This document shows positions 11,421 to 21,469 of a stretch of 64,000 nucleotides of DNA, piece by piece. A program made the position numbers and the translations under genes. The stretch covers positions 32,973,771-33,037,770 of the forward strand of contig NW_027467782.1 of NCBI RefSeq assembly GCF_004210375.1, in the 5' to 3' direction. Below the pieces are notes generated by a model. The model had not been told where the DNA came from. It ran no database searches and saw nothing but the letters and a program-made list of their open reading frames with translations. Each line of letters begins with the position of its first letter. The stretch's first letter is position 1. Source of the DNA: Tachypleus tridentatus. Taxonomy: Eukaryota > Arthropoda > Merostomata > Xiphosura > Limulidae.

Positions 11421-11885
11421 GCATGCGTTTTGGCGAAAATCCGATGTTTTCCTCCGTTTTCAAAGTGCACAACTTTTATTGTCATTTTGGTCTGACAATC
11501 AGTGCCTTAACACGTGTAACATCACATACTCTGAGCTTGTAACGTTATTACATATATTTCTCTTTAAAATAACAAAATATCCCTTTTGCCTTTCTTTTTT
11601 TAAAGAGTATATTTATATATGGTGCCTTTGTTGTTAATATTTGCAATAATTTTATCAAGATACAAATAATAGTTGATACTATGGAATAAGAACCAGAATT
11701 TTATTTGATTAAGTAAGTGGTTCAAAAGTTGTATGAAGTTTAAAGTTAGGCAATTGAAAACAGATGTTTCATTTCAAAGAGAATAACTGATATTTACCAG
11801 TAAGACAGGAGCATTATGCAGTGAAAACAATATTTTATTGTTAAAAAAGGCTCCATTACCTACAAAGATTCATCAGAAATCCATC
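11421..11885. other. AT-rich non-coding DNA
   Basis: No gene or repeat recognised. The 82-codon frame at 11389-11637 has no motif. Confidence 0.55.
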
Positions 11886-13018
11886 ATCATATCATATTAT
11901 TTACAATAGGAAAATAATTAAATGTTCAAAAAAATACCTTTCAAAATTATGTGAGAGTGTAGATGTTATCTTGTGTAATCATAGATAACTCAAATGATAA
12001 AAATATTACACTTAAAATATTTTTAAAAATTATTTTATAAACTGCTATAGTTTATGACTGTATATATACATATATGAAGTATAGTCAGTATATACGTATT
12101 TTTTATCAAATTAGCACTAAAATGGTGAAAATGTTTTTATATTACATTTCTATAAAATGTGCAAATATTTGAAATTTACGTAATAACATTTTATTGTGAA
12201 AATTATTTGTATTTTATCCAAAAAAATCACAAGCATAAGCAAAATAAGTAACTGAACAATTTAAAAATGTTTTCATCTTCAGTAATATTAGACCCTTTGG
12301 CTCCCTGTTAATGGCCAGTGATCCCACAAGAATATATATGTGTGTGTATGAAATTTCCAAGAATGCTTCAAATGAATGTCCTAAATGAGTTGTATTATAT
12401 GCTACAACAGCAGTTTCTTTGATACTATATTATCAATCAAAGACAAAAGCTTTAAGAATTAACATTTTTCACTTAATCTGCTAAGTGTATTACGTCTATT
12501 ATTAATACTCTTAGGTAACATTTGAGGACTTAACTGACACCTAATAAAATTCAATTTAGATGTTAGAAAATTGCTCATACTGATGTCCAAGCCCCTAATG
12601 GCACAGCGGTATGTCTGCAGACTCACACCACTAAAATCTGGGTTTCGATGCCCCTGGTGGACAGAGCACAGATAGCCCATTGTGCAGCTTTGTGCTTAAT
12701 TCTAAACAAACAAACTGATGTCCAACAAATATTCGAAATTTTGAATAACTTACAAGTTATTGTGTCACAAAATATTGTGAACTCAGATAATAAATGAGCC
12801 ATTTATCCCAGTCTCATACACACTTTGAAGAACTTTAAATTGTATTTGCAATAATTAACTTACAACTACCTCTACTACTAGTTTTGAGTTTGATCAGCAT
12901 CCAACATTGAATTTTAGCTTTACACATTTCATGGGTGTGAGCGCGCTAGTTCTAAAACTAATGCAATATCAAAAATTACAGATTAAAATCATATTAATTA
13001 CTTATCTTTTCTGTTCCC
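11886..13018 (-). repeat. Diverged inverted copy of the 24.95-27.12 kb segment
   Basis: Read in reverse, this interval matches 24.95-27.12 kb block by block: GGAAAATAATTAAATGT near 11905, TATATATACATATATGAAG, CCAGTGATCCCA near 12315, CTTTAAGAATTAACA, a shared family B SINE, CACCTAATAAAATTCAATTTAGA and TACAATAATCAATATTAATTACTTA-like end near 13000. It lacks two later insertions of the 25-27 kb copy (SINEs at 25010-25284 and 26243-26937) and so preserves empty sites. By eye divergence is roughly 10-15 percent, far more than between the two 6.9-kb arms. Confidence 0.85.
12588..12715 (+). mobile_element. SINE family B copy shared by the duplicated segments
   Basis: Head 'AAGCCCCTAATGGCACAGCG', B-box-like 'GGGTTTCGATGCCC', end 'GCTTTGTGCTTAATTC' and an AAAC tail. 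The same insertion occupies the equivalent site at 25571-25705 and 57320-57450, so it predates the duplication that produced these copies. Confidence 0.88.
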
Positions 13019-13228
13019 TTTGTTGTGAATTCTGAATGTATTTGTGTATAAAATTATATTTTAAAGCTATAGTTTTAGTTTTATTCAAAGAGAAAATATA
13101 TGATAACTTTACATAAGGTAAGTAAGCTTATACAGTTTAAAGATGGGTTGAATTGATAACAAATCTTATTAAAAGTTTAACATGATAATGAATGTATAGT
13201 GTTTGGAAAAAGTTTTGTCATCATCAGG
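13019..13228. repeat. Inverted repeat, left arm (partner 15053-15260)
   Basis: TTTGTTGTGAATTCTGAATG through GTTTTGTCATCATCAGG recurs in reverse complement at 15053-15260 with only a few changes. The arms enclose 1.8 kb holding a gypsy relic. This arm contains a donor-like ATAAG|GTAAGTAAG at 13118. Confidence 0.9.
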
Positions 13229-13888
13229 TTTAATAATATACCTATACACTGAAATGTATATTGTATGAAGCAAAGAGGTTGCATAACTTGAGATTGCTTA
13301 AAGCATAATAAAGTTATTTGGTTGATGCTCTGTTTATAGTTACTGTTTTTACTTTTTAATAAACACAATTAATGTTGTCCTTTGCATAATTTTTGCTTCT
13401 TTCATAAGTACTCTTAACTGGTGGTAATAAATACAAACTGTAGATGTTTAAATCCTTAAACAGAACTAATTTACAAAAATTGTAAACTTGTTAAGCATTT
13501 TTAAGAAGAAACCCCCCACTAAAAAAGTAAGTTCTAATACAGAAAATCAAGATTTTCTAACTTGTTTACAATACCACTTAGATGGAAAGTACATAAGTTA
13601 TAAAATATTTCTATTTAATGTTGTTTTTAAGCATTAAACACACAGAAAATACATTTTTGTCATTTAAAAACTTGACAGTCAGACATGTACAGATCATATA
13701 TAAATTTGTAACTGTAAAAGGTGATGCATTTGGTTTGTTCTCTCAAAACATCTCAGTGATGGTATACTTAACATGTGATGAAACTTGTGGTTACCATGAA
13801 ACACATTCATCTATTTAAAAAAACTGATACTGACACTCATAATGTATAAATATTAAAAAACAGACTTATTTGTGAGCTTTCTGATATT
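13229..13888. other. Non-coding DNA inside the inverted repeat
   Basis: No domain recognised. The 66-codon frame at 13618-13818 is probably chance. Confidence 0.5.
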
Positions 13889-15052
13889 TTAGTTATTAAA
13901 CTTTCTATATTCCAGTTGGTAACAAAATATTTTGTTGTTATCCCATTTCACAGTGTCAGGATGGCATCTGCATAGTGCTTGATATTGGTGGTGTTGCACA
14001 GCATCATCCTTATCATACAGTTGAATGTTTCTGCAGAGTTGACTTGGCACCTGCTGAAATTGGTAAATCCATCTAGTATTAAAAATGCTGTCTTCTCTGT
14101 AAATCCTGTCTTCATTAGGATTTGGCAATAACCTTTACTGAGGTTGATCTTTGAAGAGAACCTGACCTTATAATTTCTAGGTTGTCCATAGTTTCAGAGT
14201 TGAACTTCATCACAAGATTCAGCTTTTGGAAATTTATTTAGAAACAGTTAACCTATCTCTAATTTTTGTGATTAAAACTGGTAAATGGTAGGCTAAATTT
14301 GAAGGCTTAACAATTCCAGCTTCCAACATTGCCTCAGCTTCCTGCTTTGTAAGGTACAGTGGAGCGCCATTAAACCGCGAAATTGCTTAAGCCGCTGTAG
14401 CAAGTCTTGTCCCAGAATTTTTGATGTATTAAATCTACTACCTGGCTTTCTAAAGTTTCTCACACTCTCCTTGTCGTTGACACTGACATGACGAATATGA
14501 GCGAGGATTATCGCTCATCACCACTAATTTAAGAAAGTGCAAAACGTGGCTTACAAATTTAATCCTGGCTTTATAACTTCAAGGAGATATTTAAAAAGGA
14601 TTTGCTTTAATTTGGGAAATAACTAGAATATATTACAGTAGAAATTGACCGTTAATCTACCTTATCCGCTCTGTATGCCAGCTTTATGGAGGCTGCCATT
14701 GTTACCGAATCACACCTCTCCATACATTAAACTTAATCCGCGGTAAATCCGTGAAAAAAGTGATCAATAATTAAAGTATTATTTTAAATTCGATAATCCA
14801 ATATTTTTATGGAATTGTATAAATATTAGCCACACACCCAATAGACATCACTTCAGTTTCTGAGCTGTTGGCGACTTCGGCTTTTCAGTCACAAAGGTTT
14901 AATCCGCGGACCTATTAAGCCGTGGTTAACAAGGTTGACTCCCCAAATACTGCATCTTAACGGCACTCCACTGTATTTCATTGCATAAGGTATCTGAAAG
15001 GGCTTCACTTTAGCTGGATACCATGTTGTTGTGTTGCACAAGGCCTATCTTT
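13889..15052 (-). pseudogene. Ty3/gypsy reverse transcriptase relic, interrupted
   Basis: On the minus strand the reading runs from about 15050: 'VKPFQIPYAMK' (the stretch before the RT), then, after the inserted transposon at 14357-14973, 'KQEAEAMLEAGIVKPSN' and 'AYHLPVLITK' (the RT entry, normally followed by the FCVDYR motif, here lost), 'PNPNEDRIYREDSIFNTRWI' and 'YQFQQVPSQLCRN', corresponding to the KTAF-T-G-YQF-MPFGL block of gypsy RTs. Stops and frameshifts are frequent and the catalytic DD motif is not visible. It resembles the RT part of the larger element at 50-54.7 kb. Confidence 0.75.
14357..14973. mobile_element. Tigger/pogo-like MITE with TA target duplication
   Basis: Terminal inverted repeats CAGTGGAGCGCCATTAA (14357-14373) and TTAACGGCACTCCACTG (14957-14973) match at 15 of 17 bases, flanked by TA at 14355-14356 and 14974-14975. 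No transposase frame inside; sub-terminal CCGCG and TTAAGCCG motifs recur. It splits the gypsy relic exactly: coding homology resumes on the other side. Superfamily (Tc1/mariner, pogo-like) is inferred from the TA duplication and end sequence. Confidence 0.85.
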
Positions 15053-15260
15053 CCTGATGATGACAAAACTTTTTCCAAACACTATACATTCATTATCATG
15101 TTAAACTTTTAATAAGATTTGTTATCAGTTCAACCCATCTTTAAACTGTATAAGCTTACTTACCTTATGCAAAGTTATCATACATTTCCTCTTTGAATAA
15201 AATTTCTTTAGCTTTAAAATATAATTTTATACACAAATACATTCAGAATTCACAACAAAA
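15053..15260. repeat. Inverted repeat, right arm (partner 13019-13228)
   Basis: Reverse complement of 13019-13228; see there. The arm boundary coincides with the end of the recognisable gypsy sequence. Confidence 0.9.
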
Positions 15261-18200
15261 GAAACTTTACAAAGCTATAAAAAACAACCTATATTTTAAC
15301 TTTATCAACACATGATAGTCTATGTGCTATATCCAAGTACATTTAAACTTTCTCAACAACTGTTATCATAGCAAGAATAGTTTCTCTTTCTTTCTTTTAT
15401 GAAGAGGGGTCCAATTAGACTTCTAGTGGTTTAATTAATAAGTGTACATCACATTCATTGTTTTTATTATTTATACCTGTGTTACAAGTCATTAGTGATA
15501 AAATTAATTAGAAAGTCCATTATTATTAGTTCATATAGGTTGTAATGAACAATTTAAAATCTATATCTTTATTTCTACTAATGTGATCAATTGGAAAATA
15601 AAAACAAACATTTTAAACTTTAATTGAAATAAATTATTATATTTTGAAAGGAAAACCATGTCTACACCTCTATTCACATTTTAGTGTTTGCAAACATGAG
15701 TTTGTTTTCAATTCTTTTTTGTCACTTGCATTTTACTTATTTTGGATATCAACAGTACTAAAACACTTGTGACATTATAACTTTCAAACAATGAAAACAG
15801 ATTTTAAAGTAGGCATATGTTACAAGAGCTACAAGTGTCATAAATATAAGGGCTACAAATGATGTAAGAAATAATAACCATAAATTTTTTTCAAAATTTT
15901 GGTTAAAATAAAGTTTTTTTATTACCATTTAGATAAAAAAGGTAATTTTTTTCTAACTTCATTACCAAAATGTCTGGTGCAGACAGCCTAGTTGCTTTGC
16001 ACCATGAAATGCCAAGCTAACCAACCAACAATGAAAATGTCTAAATCCCTCCACTGTGCATTATAAATTCAGAAAAATAATGCTAACTTTATTAAAAACA
16101 AATCTCCATAAAGTCTAGAATGCATGCACACTGTTAATTTCTGGAAAAAAGCCAAGGCCTGATAATTTACCAGGGAAACATTCAGTTGATGTTCATATCA
16201 TTGTATTCATAAGTTAATGGCTGAATCTACACCTGACTGTTACAGATTCAAAATAAAGTAAATTCAAATAAATAATAATAAAGGTAATTAATAGACCAAT
16301 CAAACAGATATTGAAACCTAATATTTATTTTCAATACTATTGACTGTTTTCCTAATTAAATGAATGGGGGGGGAAATGGAGGGAGGAGTTAAGACCCCAC
16401 AGATAAAAACATTAAATGATACAGGTATTACATTAAAAAAGAAGAGCTAGAAGGGATGGGGTTTCAACTCCCTTGATCTCTACCTTAAATTAATGTCTAT
16501 TTAAATATAATATTAAACAATATTATTATTAATCTCTGAAAAATGTGCATAAAGTTTACCCCGATGGATCCATTCACCTCACCTGCATTCTCTTATACAA
16601 AACAGAAGAATAAAGTTATTAACTACTAAAAATATGAATGACTGGACCACTTAGGTTCCTGCCCTAGATCTGCTCATGCTTATACAACCTTAAATAATAG
16701 TGATACAATTGTAATGTACAAACATTACACAGTGTTGAGAAAAAAAATCAAAATACAATAAATTTACACCTTATTATTAAAATAGCCAGAAAGCTGACAG
16801 TCAATGGTTCAAAATTGGTGCAGTGATAGATAGCTTCTGTAGCTTTGCAGTAACAATGACAGGAATAGTAAATTTAATGGAAATGGAAGTCGTAAAGCAT
16901 CCCCACACCTGCCTCTTATGTAAGTTTGTACCTAACAAATATTTTGATCATCTGGATATTTGGAATAACTAGAAACATTAATTTCAATTAGTTTATTATT
17001 AACATGACAACTGATTCAATCATAATTTTGATTAATTGCTAAAATAATTATTACAAACACTTATTTTGATTGGTTAAATGATTCAGTTCTTCTGTAAGCA
17101 GATGCACGTTAACATCACATTAGTAAAGAAATCACAAGTTTTACTAATGAAGAAAATTAAAGTTAAAATGAAAAACATTTTACAACATACAATACATAAT
17201 GCAAGACATGAACTAGTAAATGTTGTTACTATTATATGGATGCAGGCAGTGTGTATGGGTGAGAAGTTTCACTGATCTCTCAGTTCCCACTAAAGTGAAT
17301 ACAAACAAGTTTGATCCATAGTTCACATCCCCACAAAGATAGAATACATTTAACTGCAAGAAATATGAGGTGAAGAACATGTGAACTGCTTGCTCCAAAC
17401 CTGAAAAGGAGAAGGCTAGGCCCAAATGAGGTTGAAAAGAAGAAAACTACCCAAATGAATGGGTTATTGAGAGGAGTTAAGAATGGATTTCCCCCACTGT
17501 CATGAGGAATCCTCCCTCTATTGTATCTTGTAGAATCAGTGGAGTGTGGTCTATGGACTGTGAATGAGCAGAAGCAAACATTATCTAGTTATTCATAGAG
17601 AGAAGAGCACAAATTATCATAGAGTGAAAAAAGAATTGAGGTTTGTCCAAACAAACAGGAAAGTCCTGAAATGGAAAACATGATATAGGGCAATGAAGTG
17701 GACACTGTGGGGAAGAATTTTAAATTGTGGATTATGAAGAGAAAATGGTTTAGCACATGATTAACAATTTTGAAAAATAAAATAATTATATGTTACTAGT
17801 AGTAATAATTGTAACTTACAAATAATCTAGGCTAAACATACCTAGTTAAATTACTAATAATGAACTAACAAAGCCATGAAATCTGTTGAGACCACAAAGT
17901 ATGTAAGATTAATGTACTTGCAAAGTGATTAAATGTATCTAGTAATAACACAATTAATAATCAACATCTCATTTACAATTCATTTAAAATAACTTAGGTG
18001 AATAAAGACATATAAATATTTAACTTACCAAAATCCATACATTAATGACATGAAATACTCAATTCTCCCATGTGTAAATAAGAGTAAAGCCACACAAATG
18101 ACATCTGAGTCACAACTACCATAGGTATATCAACCAGATTTGAAGTGTGGTAAAGTTTATCAACATGTACCGGTCCCCTGGTAGAACTGGTATCAACAGA

Positions 18201-19006
18201 AACAAAAGTATGAGAAGAGCAATTCTCTCCCAAAACAAACAACTTGGAAGCATGAAAAGTAGTGGAAAACTAAAACTCTTGAAATGGTGTGGAATATGAC
18301 AGGCTAAAATAAAAAGTGTTAAAAACAAAGAAAAACAGACTCCAAATGTCTTCTTATTGATTACATTCTTACTCAGAAACATTGTTTTACTGAAAAGAAG
18401 AAGAAATCAGTGGCTAAACCCATGAATCTAATTTCCTTAGAATTAGTCTGTATATAACGTTGAATTAAATTCCTGGAAAATCTTACCAGTAGCATGTTTA
18501 GCTATAATGGGAATTTCTATAGTCAATACACTGATCATATATTACTGCAGCAGTAATTTGGTTTGTCAACATATTAGATACCCAGAGCTTTCATAAATGT
18601 GAACAAGTGACCTCAATGTAAGGCTCAGGAAAAAGAGGAAAATACCAAAGACAGGAATTTTGTTTCTTTTGTTGTTGTGGTTTTACTTCTGAAAATATTT
18701 TGACTATTTGAAAGCTGCAGGAATATTCTTCTATGATATCATATGTTTATTCTGGTTTATCAAGTGCAGTATGCAATAATTGATTGAAATCCAAATTATT
18801 TATTAGATAAAAATTCATCTTGACCAAAAAATATAGAATTTAAACTTTTTATATTTGAAATGAAAGATATAAACCCTTAACAGAATTAGATTTATCTACA
18901 TTAATTTTTAAAAAGGTACAACTGAAGATTGTCATTTAAACTCTTAAAATGCTTCAGTAGTCTAACACTAATAATGCAAACACAGAAAACCATACAGTTG
19001 ATTTAA
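15261..19006. other. Intron-like AT-rich DNA, no gene recognised
   Basis: About 3.7 kb with frames no longer than about 90 codons and no motif. The block 17200-17760 is richer in G and purine runs than its surroundings and may be an old transposon, but I could not identify it. I looked here, on the minus strand, for the next ZC3H15 exon (the second zinc-finger block) and did not find it. Confidence 0.55.
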
Positions 19007-19072
19007 AAAACCTTTATACTTTACATTTTTAGTAGATAATAGATACATAGATAAAAAAATAAACTACATTAC

Positions 19073-19210
19073 CTTCATCTCTCAAGTCTACATAAATACT
19101 CTTCTTTTCACTCTTATTTTCAACATCATCGTGGGAAAACTTGCATTTGTCACCTTTCTTACACTGTCCTTACTTATAAAAAACATACAGTACAGATTTA
19201 GGATCAGTTC
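19073..19210 (-). pseudogene. ZC3H15: ZC3H15 (DFRP1) CCCH zinc-finger exon, inactivated
   Basis: ZC3H15 is the partner that stabilises the translation-associated GTPase DRG1 in the cytoplasm (established knowledge). The minus-strand exon starts after AATTTCAG (19211) and ends before GGTAATG (19072), 138 bp. Its peptide, GTDPKSVLYVFYK, stop, [15 protein letters not shown], then [12 protein letters not shown], follows the family's [18 protein letters not shown] and ARDE landmarks. The codon for the first zinc-binding Cys is now TAT (Tyr), and a conserved Gln codon has become TAA (19170-19172). Splice sites are intact, so this is a duplicated genomic copy, not a retrocopy. The following exon was not found downstream. 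A sequencing error cannot explain both changes, since the other arm shares them. Confidence 0.85.
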
Positions 19211-21382
19211 CTGAAATTAAAATAGTTATATCACCTTTCTGCAAGAGATGAATATAACTGAACTGTAGCCTTGTTGAGAGTAACAAGATAAAACACTTCA
19301 ATGCTGTGGTATGTGATTTACATTAAACAGACTTTTATCACTTGTTTTGATTCACCCTAAGAATATCAGTGACCTAACTATTGAAAAACACACAAAAATT
19401 ATGAAAACTCATTTAATATTAAAGATAGTTATGTACAGTATAATAATTCATGCTTTTAGTTAATATGTACACAATACTTGTACCACACACTTGTTACATA
19501 AGTTGTTTTAATTTTTAAAGTTATAAAAAACAGATAAAATGTACCAACATGCATTTTTAAGATGTATAAAAATAACATTCATTAAAGTTACAGTAATATA
19601 ATAGCTTATGCTTTTTGTTTTGAATGAGTTTTAGCTACGTAAATAATGTCATTGTACTTATAAAGCCAATTATTGTTGGTTAGTCACAATTATCTACCTG
19701 ATTTATGTCTCTGCTAAGTGTTATAACTACAGAACTCATATGGAATAAAACTGTATTTCTTTCCAACCACTCCGAAAGAAAATATTTAACTCTCACTGAT
19801 AAAGAATAAATATTTATAATTACAAGTTATACATTAGTACAATTTTAGTGCCAGACCTTAAAAAAATAATGAAAAATAAATATTTAGAACTTTAAATGGG
19901 TGAAATTGTAAACCTGATGTTCCACACTTTAGAAATTCTTTTATATATGACTAATGCTAAAAAAATCCTCACTTATGTCAGGGAAATGTATCTCTAAAAG
20001 TAGAAAGCAAAGAGGTTCCATCTTTAAACACATTTAAGACTACATGTCAAGAGCAATATTAATATGGTAGAATACATCATGATGTATTTCAGTTTCTATA
20101 TAATACATAAGGTATAAAAAAACCATAATAATTCTGGAAAGTATTTTAACTTTTTCTTGAATAACTCAGTTTGAAAGATTCAACTTATGTTATTTGCTAT
20201 TTCTAAAAAATAATATCTTAAAATCCTTTATCACCAACTTAGACAGCCAGATCATTGATGTATCCAAAGATAATCTGTATTAATAACATTTTATGTAGTA
20301 ATTCTTAAAAGTCTTCAGTTAACTATAAAATCCTATGTTTTTTAGTACTATTAAACCTCACATTGACATATTCTCCTGCTCATTTTACACCACTTCAAAA
20401 CAAGCAAAAGCAACACTAGAAAAAAAGAAAAATCTTTGTATTTATATGTTTACAAAAACATGCCATATCAACATGTAGGGAGAGGTTAAGTGATTAACAA
20501 TATATCACATATTTCGTGATGACGAGAAACCAACTTGAAGTAAAAAATGTATTTCAGGACAACTGTTGCAAACTCCTTCTTTGTTAATCTGGAGATGACC
20601 TAAGAAGGTCAAAACATTGTTCTCAATTTTGTTTTGGTATCACCAGTTGTCCTAAGATACATATCACATACTTGTTATGTTACTGGAAAGTGATACAACA
20701 ATGGGAATATACAAATTTCAGAATTTCCTGCTCACACTCTCTATTGAATTACATAGAAATAACTTATGAGAAAGCTAGTCTAATCTAGCATTTGTATTAG
20801 GTAAAATTAAAATAATAAACCTTTACACTCCATACAAAAATTATACTGCACAACAATTTTTTTGAAATTTTTTGCTTCCTGAAAAGGTTTTGCTGATTGT
20901 GGCAGGTATCTGGTGGGAATGCACAAATATAGTTTTGGTTTTGCTTCATCAGTAGAAACTTTGAGAAATAGTCAGTTAACTGTTTACTGGCAATAACTTA
21001 TTTAATTGTGTTTATGTTTGTAATACACTATTAAGTTCAACATAATTAAAAGTGTTTTGCTCCTGATTTTGTTTGTATTCAATGTCCAGTGCATCACGTT
21101 CCAGTGTTCAAGAGTAGTCAGCAAGCATTGACAAATTCCAGTTGCCCTGATATTGTTTTCCCATTGTAGCAAAACTGAAGATTTCAATGAAATTATACGT
21201 AATGGGCAAATGTGGACGTGATTTTCATGATCAGCAGCCAAACATCTATAAGGAACACCCAACAGTGTTCAAGAAGCAAAAACTTTGTTGTGCAGTGTTA
21301 TCTAACATTAACTTCATTCTCCACAAGCAAGGAAAGGTGACAGAAAAAAACCTATTTCTTAATATAAAGAGTAGTATTTTAC
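19211..21382 (-). other. Intron of the ZC3H15 relic
   Basis: Intervening sequence of 2.17 kb between the two recognised exons, with GT-AG borders in minus orientation. It holds the hammerhead-like motif at 20556-20653 (plus strand) and otherwise nothing that I recognise. Confidence 0.6.
20556..20653 (+). ncRNA. Hammerhead-like three-way junction (decayed core)
   Basis: A perfect 10-bp outer helix AGGACAACTG (20556-20565) / CAGTTGTCCT (20644-20653) encloses CTGGAGA (20589-20595), a 4-bp helix GACC/GGTC (20597-20600/20607-20610) with loop TAAGAA, then AAAAC (20611-20615); AAAACA (20611-20616) can pair with TGTTTT about 16 bases on. This is the hammerhead layout (stem I, CUGANGA, stem II, GAAA, stem III). 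Two core bases differ from the active consensus (CTGA to CTGG and GAAA to AAAA), so catalysis is unlikely today. Related to 11312-11338; copied in the right arm at 62350-62447. Confidence 0.5.
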
Positions 21383-21469
21383 CTTTCTCATCTTTCTGTG
21401 TTGTTACAGATTTTAATGTCAAGTTCAGGTCCTCAATTTCCTTCTTTTTCTTCCTACTTGTTGATCTAC
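21383..21469 (-). pseudogene. ZC3H15: ZC3H15 (DFRP1) exon upstream of the zinc finger
   Basis: An 87-bp minus-strand exon, acceptor TTACCTTAG before 21469 and donor G|GTAAAATAC after 21383. It encodes RSTSRKKKKEIEDLNLTLKS then VTTQKDEKG, aligning with the Lys-rich KKKEL-ELNELFKPV segment that immediately precedes DPKSV in ZC3H15. The split Gly codon joins in phase to the exon at 19210. Here the frame is open, but the usual Phe-Lys-Pro core is replaced by Leu-Lys-Ser, consistent with relaxed constraint. The N-terminal KTFGLKNKKG exon was not found. Confidence 0.8.
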
